A DNA stretch of 64,000 nt from the NCBI RefSeq assembly GCF_900155685.1, contig NZ_LT732548.1:3588686-3652685 (forward strand), written 5' to 3'. Within the stretch, counting starts at the first letter, position 1, and every line of letters starts with the position of its first letter. This DNA comes from Paenibacillus bouchesdurhonensis (GTDB taxonomy: Bacteria; Bacillota; Bacilli; Paenibacillales; Paenibacillaceae). The notes below the pieces were generated by a model. That model saw only the letters and a list, made by a program, of their open reading frames with translations. It did not search any database and was not told the origin of the DNA. This document shows positions 48,401-57,769 of this stretch, one piece after another. Made by a program: the position numbers and the translations under genes.

Positions 48401-50309
48401 GATCGTCCGGACCCGAGACGTTAATTTCCTTCCAGGAACCGGTTCTCGATTCGCGTAAGGCTCGAATATCCGTACTCTCCGGGAAGTAGTAGCCGATATC
48501 GGCTCCGTTCGCCGTGCCCGCAAGGTGCGCCCAGCTTACTCCTTTTAGTTCATTTGACCAACCCAGCTCGCTTGGCATCGCCTGACCGTTTACGGTCAGT
48601 TGATTGGAGCCAGCCGGATTGATCATCCGATTTTCCACAATCGTTTCAACCTGTTGTCCATCCTTCCGTTCGTCGGGCGTCGTGATGCCCGCTCCCAGCG
48701 CGACGATCTCATTGTCGAACATAAACCACGACTTCTTGCCGGTCAATTTGCTTCCGGGCGGAGCCAGATCCATCCCGGCAATGCCGTAAAGGCTGTCCAT
48801 CGACGAACCGCCGACCCATGTTTTCCCCGTCGTTTTAATCATCGGTCGCTCTATGCCGTCAGTCGTCGTACCTGGCATCCGGTGGGAATCGACCGTTGGC
48901 CAGAACCCATTGCGGAATTGCCCCGAATCGTGATTATATAAATACGTCATTCCGTCGCCGGTATACCAGCCTCTAGTATGTTCGCCATTCATTCCTCCCT
49001 CGAAGTTGGCAATGCGAGAGGAGGACATGCTGATGCCGAGGGTGTAGCCCGGCCGCGAATGAACGATCCGATCCATCGCTGAAAATTGGTGATGCGCAAT
49101 TAAGTCTCCGCGTGGCTTGATCGAAGTGTCGCTCATCAGCTTTTTAAATAAAACGATATCTCGAATTTGCATGCCTTCGTACATATTCAGCATGGTTTTA
49201 TCAGAAGCGACCCAATCCTTGACCATGCTCTTATAATAGGCGGCTTGTTCCGGGGGAGCATATTGCGCCAAGCGCAGGATCGTCCATACCGCCCCTCGCG
49301 TGTTGTTATTGTAACGGGAGACTGCTCTGCCGCTGACCATCTCCATAATGTGACCGTTATAAATGACCGGTTCGAATGAATTGGTAACCCAGTCCCACAC
49401 ATGATCGAAATTCGGATCTTCGATCGGCCACGGAGAGCCGCTCAAGACGGTCAGCAATTTCGAAATATCCCCAAGCAGAACGCTGCCGTAGCTGCCGGTA
49501 TAAGCAATATTATTATGCTGAATGAACGAACCATCCTCATAAAAGCCGTCGCCGCTGGTCACATACGGGAAGACGGAACCGATCGCATTTCGCGCTTGCA
49601 CGATTTTTGCCTCGTCCTGACCGAGAACGCCCCGCAGCAGAACAGCCAGCGATTTATCCAGCAGATTGGCGCCCGTCTCTTTCAGGCCTGGAGCGCCGAT
49701 CAATCTTTTGGTCGGATCGGGTATAAATCGATCGATCGTACGGGCATACCCCGCAATCTGTTCCGGACTTAAATGATCGTACATCAGTGTAACGATATCG
49801 GCTAACGAGAGCGGCGAGCCGATCTCCCACTCCCACCAGTTGCCATAATTGCTTCTTGTTTCATTAAAACGATTTTCGTACATCCAATCCAGGCCTGCGA
49901 TAATATCGTTCTTCAACGCCTCATTCTGATACAACGACGTGCCAGGAGTCGCGAAGGCAATCGCCATATCCTTCAAGCGGTTGTACGATAATGTGATATG
50001 GTTCGGAGCAGTCGTACTGTTATAATCCGCCCATAGATAGGTACGGTCTGCCGCTGTATTGAGCGTGTCCCATACTCCAGTTCTGTTCTCGTTCGTTACC
50101 TTTTGGGCATTCGCTTCAACCGCATTGCGGATGTCCGCATCATGGAGGTCGATTTGTGCGCCGCCCGTTAAATAATTGAACCATCTCATACGCAGCGCAT
50201 CGAAATCATTCGCCTGCGCCGCTGCTGCCGGGGCAGCCGGAAATGACGCAATAATAAGCGAAAAGATCAGCAAAGAAAGGACGCAAAACTTGACGCTGTA
50301 CTTTTTCAC
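45447..50309 (-). CDS. Surface polysaccharide lyase (PL8) with cohesin-like, dockerin-like and SLH modules
   Basis: The 1620-residue protein starts at GTG 50309. Signal peptide 1-31; PL8 alpha-toroid and beta domains about 35-790 with NWWEWEIG (157-164), catalytic His and Tyr in QHNNIAYTG (264-272) and Arg in SGRAVSR (326-332); DNRLRE domain about 812-975; OmpL47-like beta domain about 982-1068; cohesin-like domain about 1070-1200; Pro/Gly/Glu linker; dockerin-like segment about 1245-1295 (DVNGDGKIDVIDL); second cohesin-like domain about 1306-1433; three SLH domains about 1443-1618. It should split acidic polysaccharides (xanthan, hyaluronan or chondroitin type) at the cell surface. Substrate not settled by sequence. 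Confidence 0.85.
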   Translation of the reverse strand: MKKYSVKFCVLSLLIFSLIIASFPAAPAAAAQANDFDALRMRWFNYLTGGAQIDLHDADIRNAVEANAQKVTNENRTGVWDTLNTAADRTYLWADYNSTTAPNHITLSYNRLKDMAIAFATPGTSLYQNEALKNDIIAGLDWMYENRFNETRSNYGNWWEWEIGSPLSLADIVTLMYDHLSPEQIAGYARTIDRFIPDPTKRLIGAPGLKETGANLLDKSLAVLLRGVLGQDEAKIVQARNAIGSVFPYVTSGDGFYEDGSFIQHNNIAYTGSYGSVLLGDISKLLTVLSGSPWPIEDPNFDHVWDWVTNSFEPVIYNGHIMEMVSGRAVSRYNNNTRGAVWTILRLAQYAPPEQAAYYKSMVKDWVASDKTMLNMYEGMQIRDIVLFKKLMSDTSIKPRGDLIAHHQFSAMDRIVHSRPGYTLGISMSSSRIANFEGGMNGEHTRGWYTGDGMTYLYNHDSGQFRNGFWPTVDSHRMPGTTTDGIERPMIKTTGKTWVGGSSMDSLYGIAGMDLAPPGSKLTGKKSWFMFDNEIVALGAGITTPDERKDGQQVETIVENRMINPAGSNQLTVNGQAMPSELGWSNELKGVSWAHLAGTANGADIGYYFPESTDIRALRESRTGSWKEINVSGPDDPITRNYVSLAVEHGTKPTDAAYSYVLLPTLSTNATKAYSETPDIRILSNTAEMQAVEETKLGLTGINFWQPGELGRVRAYQPASVMVKEQGDELTVSVSDPTQTQSKVKVEIAAAALEELAKDPTVTVLQTAPSVQLEIATGGTKGRSHVIKLKVDPDSETELPEEGALEPDDAAKIRINVTEDTFVNGGSEENTNFGTRGFLNIRNGTGNFDRRVFLKFDLAQIADEIERATLHVYGQTKDNNGTQSDIGVFEVHDDNWKEDTITYKNKPSAGERIDLTTFASPDQWWTFNVTPFVQTKLQDNKTVSLTLHQVGRDLHAEIRSRKNEDGKYQAYLDILLKDIVAPTTTVRMEGSGETEEEHYKEVVLHFSAEDNPNGWGVLRTEYRIDGGKWRTLKDGKLVVQELGVHTIEYRSVDKAGNVEDAQRIVVSITQPTVEIGGSNEVTGGESLTVDYQIKSAMQDMYAHDLTLRYDANLLTFVSAESLQEGITILDTRNNSGQLRLILAGEGQPIQGNQDLIKLTFDTNKVEQTTESRIDIAGARIGDARGDEIEAVSASFVYKLKADAEEPGEPGEPGEPGLPQQPDNGSGNSSSSSSTSGTSANEANKTKISDLEQLAKHLGHDKTSEEWEQIKALDVNGDGKIDVIDLASIARKMAGSSDTTKRNSPQGPTSFHLSAKSGSWREGDTVKLTLTGKNVRDLYAYGVNLSFDPEYLELTEAVSALDGFSVSPIVKDGKITFIHTMTGNIAGEVGDIEISGFTFKVKKIGATEVRLEAMTAVDHKLAAQDLAIGKSVRIGEPVDQTTVIFSDIQGHWSQAKIEDAAQKGLIQGYADGTFDPDKPITRAEFTALLTRGLDLREETELTFEDASLLPQWAKSDIAKGVHQGFITGYADNTFRADQSITRTELATMAAKALGLAEGSNSGLTFADTGEIPVWAKGWIASAVKEGLLQGRGDHRFAPTAQATRAEAVAVLLNVLQAQSSR

Positions 50310-50429
50310 GATGAAATAACACCCCTTCCAACAATTTGCGAGAGGGACCGAAAGTCAGTCCCCTTCGCTAATACAAACAGTCACTAAAAAATCGATCAGA
50401 TTTATTTCGTTGATAAAAACACCATTTTC

Positions 50430-53400
50430 TTACTCAGCCATCATGAATTCGGCAAACCATTTCAAATCGTCCGCATCGATGATGCCGTTGCGATTGATGT
50501 CGGCAGCCATGACCGCATCCCAATCAGGGCTTTCGGCCGTCTTGCCGAAATGAGCCGCGGCAATGGCCAAATCGCCAACCCCAACCTTGCCGTCCCCGTT
50601 CAAATCGCCGACGGTATTTGTAAGCGTAATGTTAATGACACAGGTTGCGGCAAATGCGCCGTCCTCAGTCGTTACGGTCACTTGAACGCGGCCCGGTTTC
50701 AAAGCGGTTACCATCGCTTGGAGCCCGTCCGCCTTCACCTCTGCGATATCGCTGCGATCGATGGTCCACACTACATTGGCGTTCGTCGCATTCTCAGGAA
50801 CGATGATCGCCTCAAGATTTACGCTATCGCCAACGATGAGAGCCGCTTGCTCTTTGTTTAATTGGATGCCCGTAACCGATACGGCTGGCTTCAACGTTAT
50901 TTCCAAATACGATTTGTAAATCCCGCCTTCGTTTTCCTTACTTCTTACTTCCACCGTCAAATCGGTTTCGCCCTGGAGTGCGATGCTCACTTGCTTATCT
51001 TCGGCCATTCGCGCTTTGGCATAGGCGGTAATGTCAAATTGGCGCCATTGATTCTCGCTGTCAAACGATACTTTATCGATCAATTTTCCAACTTGAGGCA
51101 TGTTATTCCAGGTGATTGTGTTCTCTTTCCAAAGATTGCTCTCTACCTCATAGGCCCCTGTCGTCTCAGTCACTCCGCGACTATCGTTCTTTCTACCAAA
51201 AACAATCAGCTTCACCGACTCAATTTCTCCGGAAAGCTCACTCAGGTCGTATTTCAAGAACGTTTTGCGCAAGTAGTCGTTCACGCCGTTTTTCACATTG
51301 AGATAGCCGACGCCACCGAAGTTTTGTCCCGCTTTACTTCCGGCATTCACATAAGCGTCTTCGGAAACATATACGACGACTTTCTCATCTTGGCCCGGTT
51401 CCGTAGCAGGATCGTCCAATTCCGGCGTTTGGCTTGGGTCGTATTGGAATTGAATCGTATGGCTTCTGCCTATCGCGCCCTTCGTGTCAATTTCCAATTT
51501 GAGATAAGGTGATGTTTGAACCACGGTAACGGAAGGATCCTTCGTGATTTCCTTCAATACGACTTTGCCGAGCTCTACCGTAACTTTATCTTGCTTCTGC
51601 GTCGGGTCGGAAACGGCGATGGTTAATTGATCGCCCTGTTCCTTGACCATAATCGAAGAAGGTTGATACGCTCGTACAAATTCCGAACGATCTGCTTCCC
51701 AGAAGTTGAATGCCGTAATGCCAAGCTTCTTTTCTTGGACGGCATGAACTTTGTTCGTCTGGCTCAATATTTGAATATCGGGTTGCTGGCTGTATTGCTC
51801 AGTCGCTGCCGTATCCTTGTTCGGCAATAGGACGTAAGCGTAGGAGCCATTCTGCGGTGCCGTACCATGATCGAACGCTAAGCTTAGGTAGTTTCTCGTC
51901 ATCGGATCGGACGAGCCGCCGTTATTGATCTCTCTCCAAGAGCCCGTTCTCGCTTCGCGTTTCCCCGTGATATCGGCTTTGTCCGGGAAATAATACCCGA
52001 TGTCGGAACCGGCAACATTGCCCTCCAAGTGGGCCCAACCGATCCCTTTCATCGGCTCCTCCCATCCGAGTGCGTCGGATTTCACCTGACCGTCCACCGT
52101 AAGCTCATTCCTGCCGCTGTCTGTCAATTGACGGTTTTCCACGATCGTTTCTACTTTACGGTTGTCCGTACTTGCAATGTTCGAGCCTAACGCCACAATC
52201 TCATCGTCGAACATAAACCACGATTTTTTACCCTGCAGTTTGCTGCCCGTGCTTTTTTCAAGCGAAAAATTCATCCCTGTCGCGCCATACTGTTCGTCGA
52301 GCGCCGAACCGCCGACCCAGGTTTTCGAATTGTAATAAGCAGCCCAATCTTTCGGAGCCGGTGCATAGCCGTCCGTTGTCGTTCCCGGCAAGCGGTACAT
52401 ATCCACCGTCGGCCAATATTGATTGCTGTATTGAGACAAGTCGTTATTATATAAGGCAGTCATACCGATTCCGGTGTACCAGCCTTTTTTGTTCTCGTTA
52501 TTGCCGAATTCAAAAGCCGAGATCCGGTCGGAGAACATGCTGAGCCCGAAGCCAAAGCCTGGACGCAAATGAACGACCCGATCCATTGCGGCGAAATTCT
52601 GATGCTTCACCAGTTCTCCGCGTGGCTGCACCGCAGCATCGCCTACGATCGCCTTGATCAAATTCATTTCATAAATCGGCATATTTTCGTAATAGTTCGG
52701 GAATGTCGTATCGGTTAAAACCCATTCCTTAATCATGCTCTTGATCCTAGAGGATTCTACCGCAGGCGCTCCTTCGGCCAAGCGCGCTAACGTTCGAATG
52801 ATCGCGCGGCCCGTCAGATGATCGGAGTCTGTCTCGCGGGAAATGCTGCGGCCTTTCACCATATCCATCATTGCGCCTCTATAGATCAAGGCCTCGAATG
52901 AATCGTCCACCCATCGGTACACATTTTTCGCATTCGGATCGTCCAGCTCCCACGGCGACGAATTGAACAAATACATTAAATCGGCCATACGTCCGACCAA
53001 TACGCCGCCATATGCCCCGGTATAAGCAATATTGGAATGCTGGATTAGAGAGCCGTCTTCATAAATTCCGTCGCCGCTCTTCGCGTATTGGAATTCCCCG
53101 GACATCACATTCCGGCCTTGTTCGATCTTGGCACCGTGTTTGCCGACGGCACCGCGCAGCACAACAACTAGCGCTTTATCAAGCAGGTTTGCACCGGATT
53201 CTATGACGCCCGCGTTCTGCACCCTTTTCGTCGGATCAGGAACGAATCGGTCAATGACGCTTAAGTATTGATCCCTTTGTTCTGCCGGCATATCTTCGTA
53301 CATCAATACGAGAATATCCATGAACGCTTGCGGCGTTCCAATCTCCCAATCCCACCAGTTCGGGACGCTATTCTTGCTGTGGTTGTATTGGTAGGTATGC

Positions 53401-54626
53401 ATCCATTCCAAAGCCCTTAGGATATCATCCCGTAATTCCTCATTTTGGAACACAGCAGTACCTGCGGTCGAATAGGAAAGCGCCATATCCTTGATCATGC
53501 CGTAAGCTTTCGTGATTCGAGCCGAATCGGTGTTATTCTTGTCGATCACATCATCCCATAGCGCATTCGCATCCGGCGTTTTGTTCATCCGGTTCCAAAT
53601 TCCTGTACCTTCGGCATTGGACACTTTATCTGTTAACAACTGAATATAAGCGGCAACATCCGGATCGGACGCATCCATGGAAGATCCGCCGATGAGTTTG
53701 TCATACCATCTCAGTCTTAGCTCGTCATAGCCGCTCAACGTTGCGGCGGACTCCACCGTCACATAAGATTGGGCGCTAACGAGACCGTCCGGTGTCGACA
53801 CGGTTATGGCAACGCTTCCATAATTGAGAGCCGTCACCGTCCCGTCTTCTACCGATGCAATCGTTGAATCGGAAGAACTCCACCGGACGGGTTGATCCGA
53901 CGCGTCTTCTGGCGTGAATATTGGCGTTAGTACCGCACTTTGGCCTTTTTCCAAGGAAATCATTTTCGGCTCCAGTGACAGACCGGTTACGCCTTTGCGC
54001 GGTTTCAGCGTCACATCGTCAAACCAAGCAGTTCCCGCCCCCGTTTCGAAAAACGGTTCGATTCGGACATATTTCGCTTCGGCCGGAGCTGACAGCACCG
54101 CTTCTTTCAGCGTCCAATCGTTGGTTCCGTCCAACTTAGCGGTCGAAGGGCCGTCCCCGACTTTTTCGTTTTTCGTGCTGCCGTCCAGACCTGCAATGCT
54201 TTTATAAAAATTCGTTCTCACAAATACACCGCCGCTCGATACGACATCAGCCGTTTTGATCCGGGCGCTGAATTCATATGTAATTCCGCCGGCAATCGGC
54301 ACATCCAGGCTAAGACCTGTCCGGTCATCAGCGCTCAGATGCTCGATCTGTACCGAGTAAGCTCCAGAATAATATACGGCATCGGTAACAGACACCCTTC
54401 CATGCCCCTTGGCCAGCCACGCGCCCCACCCTTGCGGTTGAATTCCGTCTGCCCAGGATGCGTTCCCCGTAAAGACGACATTTTCAAATCCCCCGTTAGG
54501 AACAAGATTGTCTCCCGTATCGCTCGCTTTCGCCGTATTCGTCGACCAAGTCGGAAACATCGGCAGCAAATTCAACGTCATACAAAAAACCAAAACCACT
54601 GATATTCTTTTGTACAGCGCTTTCAA
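50430..54626 (-). CDS. Secreted polysaccharide lyase (PL8) with carbohydrate-binding and dockerin modules
   Basis: TTG start at 54626 after GGGAGGAGG. The 1398-residue protein has a signal peptide (about 1-35), a CBM4/9-like domain (about 40-212), a Big_2 domain (about 214-292), a PL8 catalytic part (about 300-1090; NWWDWEIG, QHSNIAYTG, KGRSISR), a DNRLRE domain (about 1110-1260), a second Big_2 domain and a C-terminal dockerin (about 1338-1398; DLNGDGKVGVGDL and DINRNGIIDADDL). It is a paralogue of the lyase downstream. No SLH; the dockerin may bind the cohesin-like domains of the surface-anchored lyase. Confidence 0.85.
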   Translation of the reverse strand: MKALYKRISVVLVFCMTLNLLPMFPTWSTNTAKASDTGDNLVPNGGFENVVFTGNASWADGIQPQGWGAWLAKGHGRVSVTDAVYYSGAYSVQIEHLSADDRTGLSLDVPIAGGITYEFSARIKTADVVSSGGVFVRTNFYKSIAGLDGSTKNEKVGDGPSTAKLDGTNDWTLKEAVLSAPAEAKYVRIEPFFETGAGTAWFDDVTLKPRKGVTGLSLEPKMISLEKGQSAVLTPIFTPEDASDQPVRWSSSDSTIASVEDGTVTALNYGSVAITVSTPDGLVSAQSYVTVESAATLSGYDELRLRWYDKLIGGSSMDASDPDVAAYIQLLTDKVSNAEGTGIWNRMNKTPDANALWDDVIDKNNTDSARITKAYGMIKDMALSYSTAGTAVFQNEELRDDILRALEWMHTYQYNHSKNSVPNWWDWEIGTPQAFMDILVLMYEDMPAEQRDQYLSVIDRFVPDPTKRVQNAGVIESGANLLDKALVVVLRGAVGKHGAKIEQGRNVMSGEFQYAKSGDGIYEDGSLIQHSNIAYTGAYGGVLVGRMADLMYLFNSSPWELDDPNAKNVYRWVDDSFEALIYRGAMMDMVKGRSISRETDSDHLTGRAIIRTLARLAEGAPAVESSRIKSMIKEWVLTDTTFPNYYENMPIYEMNLIKAIVGDAAVQPRGELVKHQNFAAMDRVVHLRPGFGFGLSMFSDRISAFEFGNNENKKGWYTGIGMTALYNNDLSQYSNQYWPTVDMYRLPGTTTDGYAPAPKDWAAYYNSKTWVGGSALDEQYGATGMNFSLEKSTGSKLQGKKSWFMFDDEIVALGSNIASTDNRKVETIVENRQLTDSGRNELTVDGQVKSDALGWEEPMKGIGWAHLEGNVAGSDIGYYFPDKADITGKREARTGSWREINNGGSSDPMTRNYLSLAFDHGTAPQNGSYAYVLLPNKDTAATEQYSQQPDIQILSQTNKVHAVQEKKLGITAFNFWEADRSEFVRAYQPSSIMVKEQGDQLTIAVSDPTQKQDKVTVELGKVVLKEITKDPSVTVVQTSPYLKLEIDTKGAIGRSHTIQFQYDPSQTPELDDPATEPGQDEKVVVYVSEDAYVNAGSKAGQNFGGVGYLNVKNGVNDYLRKTFLKYDLSELSGEIESVKLIVFGRKNDSRGVTETTGAYEVESNLWKENTITWNNMPQVGKLIDKVSFDSENQWRQFDITAYAKARMAEDKQVSIALQGETDLTVEVRSKENEGGIYKSYLEITLKPAVSVTGIQLNKEQAALIVGDSVNLEAIIVPENATNANVVWTIDRSDIAEVKADGLQAMVTALKPGRVQVTVTTEDGAFAATCVINITLTNTVGDLNGDGKVGVGDLAIAAAHFGKTAESPDWDAVMAADINRNGIIDADDLKWFAEFMMAE

Positions 54627-54907
54627 AAAAGTTCCTCCTCCCAGCTGTTGAAATTGTTTTCCTGATTCCGTTCTATGATAAATCAGAGGGAGGAGGTTGG
54701 AGCAGGGTCAATTTTTGCCTTCCGGTGAATAATTTTGACTTCTATGAGGAAATGCAAGTAGAGATTTCTGATTATAGAGTTTGTAGCGACTGTTTTATGG
54801 ACTCATTTCAATAAAAAAGCAACTCCAGCCATTACTGCATAGATTTTCACTTTACCAAACGAATTAATGTTTTGCTGTTGAAGAAAAAAGAGAAATCCTC
54901 CAAGCCC

Positions 54908-54943
54908 AAAAACTCCCGGCGGAGAGAGATTCCACCGGGAGTT
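54908..54943 (-). terminator. Intrinsic terminator after CBM36 deacetylase
   Basis: AAACTCCCGGTGG pairs with CCGCCGGGAGTTT (one G-U), followed by TTGGGCTT. The interval 54627-54975 otherwise holds no gene. Confidence 0.7.
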
Positions 54944-54975
54944 TGATGAGAGACTTTATTTACCGCTATCGATAT

Positions 54976-56049
54976 TTAGTTAATTTCCAAATAATCGAGT
55001 AAAGCATCCCATGTTCCGTTATCAGCTGTTACCACGAGCTCTACCGCTTGATTTCCGATTCCATGGCTGACATTGTTTAAGGTATAGACCGCAGGACTGC
55101 TCCCGCCGAAGTAGAAGGTACCCTTCGTTTGTCCGCCGATCTTCAAATCCACTCTGGCCATATTGGAGTTATTCGAAGCCCCCCGAAGTGAAAAGTTATG
55201 GGTGCCTGACGTAAAGTTCTGCGTGAACTTCACGGAATCACCATTCGCGTATAAAGCGACTCCGTTGAACGGCGAGCTAATATTCCCAGTGTAAGTACCG
55301 CTTTTGGTCATACTCTCGGCTTCTATTTTCGCACCTGTGCCTCCAGAAGGAGGGGGGGCTCCCTCACTGTCAGGCGCAACTGCCCGGCCGGTGCTCGGTG
55401 AGATCATACCGGAACAAAGACCGCGGCTCTTGAGATTCTGGGCGATCTGTGGGATTGCCTGGAGCGTAGTCTGGTATTGGTCATGCATTAGGATCACATC
55501 GCCGTTTTGCAGTCTGCCTGCTGCGGCTACGATTTGGGCAGTGCTGGCCCCGTTCCAGTCTTGGGAGTCAACATTCCACAGCACTTCGGTTAGACTGTTC
55601 TGGGACAAGACGGACTTCAAGGTGGCGTTGGTCTCGCCGTACGGCGGACGGAACAGCTTCGGTGCAGCTCCGGTAGCCGACTGGATTGCCTGCTGTGTCT
55701 GCATGATTTCCGACGACATCTGCGAGCTGCTCAATGCAGTCATATGCGGATGCGTATAGGAGTGGTTGCCTACCCACATGCCCGCGCTCACTTGATCCCG
55801 CACCAAAGATGGATAGTTCCGTGCGTTTTGTCCGAGGTTGAACATCGTTGCACGCAAGCCGGCCTGCTTTAGCGCATTCAGCAGATTGGTCGTGTTGCCG
55901 GGATTAGGGCCATCATCGAACGTCAGGCCAACGTAGCCGTTTGGACAATTGATATCGGCGGCACTTGCGGTTGGCATCATCGAAATGGAGAACAACGAAC
56001 CGAAGAGCGTAAGGGCCAATGCCACTTTTACTAGTTTTGCTTTGAACAT
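54976..56049 (-). CDS. CE4 polysaccharide deacetylase with CBM36
   Basis: Start taken at ATG 56049 after GAGGAGG. The 357-residue protein has a signal peptide (about 1-30), a CE4 domain (LTFDDGPN about 40-47, HSYTHPHM about 95-102, RPPYGE, VDSQDWN, LMHDQY) and an intact CBM36 (about 238-357, [12 protein letters not shown] and [15 protein letters not shown]). The xylan-binding domain suggests acetylxylan esterase activity that helps the GH11 xylanase. It is about 90% like the paralogue at 44390 over the catalytic part by eye. Confidence 0.85.
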   Translation of the reverse strand: MFKAKLVKVALALTLFGSLFSISMMPTASAADINCPNGYVGLTFDDGPNPGNTTNLLNALKQAGLRATMFNLGQNARNYPSLVRDQVSAGMWVGNHSYTHPHMTALSSSQMSSEIMQTQQAIQSATGAAPKLFRPPYGETNATLKSVLSQNSLTEVLWNVDSQDWNGASTAQIVAAAGRLQNGDVILMHDQYQTTLQAIPQIAQNLKSRGLCSGMISPSTGRAVAPDSEGAPPPSGGTGAKIEAESMTKSGTYTGNISSPFNGVALYANGDSVKFTQNFTSGTHNFSLRGASNNSNMARVDLKIGGQTKGTFYFGGSSPAVYTLNNVSHGIGNQAVELVVTADNGTWDALLDYLEIN

Positions 56050-56395
56050 AAAGTAGTAACCTCCTCGTAATAAAATGCGAGTATAGTTGTTCCCGCCACT
56101 CCTGCCGCTCAACTCTCTCTACAAATTTAGGGGTTCGCCTCATCTCCTCCCGGTATTTGAACAACCCAATAAAAAAGCGCCTTCAGGGAAAATGATAGCT
56201 TTCGCGATTTTTCCGTAGATAGAAGCCGCTTTCTTCCAGGTGACTTTAGTATAAATGATGGAATTATTAAAATTATCTTATAATTAAACCATTTTACCCC
56301 AATTTTCTTAGGAGTTGCATTTCTAAGCTGAATTTACTGTTGATCGCCAGCTTCAACCGCGCCCCGCCCCTTCAGGGCACCTCCTATTCGATTTC

Positions 56396-57007
56396 TTACA
56401 AACCTTTTCGAACCGTTCCTCGAATAAGAAACACGGAATTTATCATCATACGCTCCAAGTGTACGATTTCAATTCCCGCATCATTCACCATCTCTAGAAT
56501 GTCCCTATTTTGATGGCAGCCGATTAACTTTACAGAAAGTCCGTCCAATCGGTTCTGGAACCATGAATAGGTCGGATTCGTACTGATCCCGTGTTCGAAC
56601 AACAGGATGTTCCCTCGGTCCTTTACCCAGGCCTTCATTTTGCCTAAAACCACCTCTGGCTTCTGGTACGCGCATAACGACAGAGTAGATACGACGGTAT
56701 CGAATGAGTTCTCTGGGAATTCCAGGCTCTCCACATCGGAAACCAGCAACTCGCAATCCATGGCGAATTCCGCTGCGGCCTCCTTCGCTTTTTCAATCAT
56801 CTTAGGGCTGAAATCGACCGCCGTCACATGAACAGCACTAGGGTAGAACGGAAAATTGTTTCCAGCTCCAACCGATACTTCCAATACCTTGCCCGCTGCA
56901 TGTCTCAATAATCGGCTTCGTTCGCCAGCCATTTGCAGTTTTTTACGTCGCTTTTCATACGTTTTGGCCTGTCGATCGAAAATACGCATCCCATTTTGAC
57001 TAGTCAT
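56396..57007 (-). CDS. SAM-dependent class I methyltransferase
   Basis: The 203-residue protein has motif I VLEVSVGAGNNFPFY (about 43-57), post-I VTAVDFSPKMI (about 64-74) and FDTVVSTLSLCAY (about 107-119). It is close in type to UbiE or phospholipid N-methyltransferases but the substrate is unknown. Confidence 0.75.
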   Translation of the reverse strand: MTSQNGMRIFDRQAKTYEKRRKKLQMAGERSRLLRHAAGKVLEVSVGAGNNFPFYPSAVHVTAVDFSPKMIEKAKEAAAEFAMDCELLVSDVESLEFPENSFDTVVSTLSLCAYQKPEVVLGKMKAWVKDRGNILLFEHGISTNPTYSWFQNRLDGLSVKLIGCHQNRDILEMVNDAGIEIVHLERMMINSVFLIRGTVRKGL

Positions 57008-57092
57008 TTCTCAATCACCTCGCTCTATTTCTGTTTCACATCTCACACGTCTCCATCCCTAACAGAAAAGGTTCGTTGGTTTACCTAAAAGT

Positions 57093-57650
57093 TTATTTAT
57101 GCCAATAAAAAGTATAATGCGAATGCTGATAAAAGCCTATTGACTTATAAAAATGATCATTGGAAATAACATACGCTTTTTTCGCCTCTAAGGAGCCACA
57201 TCTTTTCAATGCCTCCATAAGAACCGCTCTACCAAGTCCCCTGTTACGATATTGAGGGGTTGTACACACAGGCTCGATATAAGCATAATCAGTATTCAAA
57301 TTGTACCAGCAACCGCAATAGCTGAAATCCTAATCGTGGATAGTAGCTAGGATGTCCTATTAAAAAAATGAGCCCATATCCAAGTGCTTTGCATCTTCTT
57401 ACACCTTCCTCGATCAAACTGCTTCCAATACCTTCATTTAAAAGTCTAATTCCATAATGAATGGGTGTGTTTGGAGTCCCTAATGCCTCGTTTATTTCTT
57501 GAGGTTTTAGTTGAGGGTGTATTGGTTTCTCATTAATTTGCAGAAGCCTTACAGATGACTCAAAATCAATACCGCTGCCTATCAAATGACCAGAATAACT
57601 AATGGCTAATTGTGTCTTTTGGGGAATCGCATTGTTTACTCTAACTTCAT
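57093..57650 (-). pseudogene. Fused remains of two GNAT acetyltransferases
   Basis: In one frame (about 57289-57650, no start codon found) lies a GNAT of the YhbS kind, with LNEGIGSSLIEEGVRRCKALGY-type core and ending HPSYYPRLGF. Immediately after, in another frame, is the C-terminal half of a second GNAT: AYIEPVCTTPQYRNRGLGRA and FYKSIGF, ending at 57093. A deletion has probably joined two acetyltransferase genes and lost the frame. Confidence 0.6.
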
Positions 57651-57769
57651 ATATAAAAATGTAAAAATGTCTTGCTTTCCCTTGTTTAGTACAGATATAT
57701 CTATTTTCTTCCTGCCATTATTATACTCCAAAAAACCATCAACAACTAATGGATTTTGATCTCCTTGCT

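Noticed and set aside
50862-51512. 216-codon plus-strand frame opposite the second lyase
   Set aside because: Antisense shadow of the DNRLRE region with no start signal or family features.
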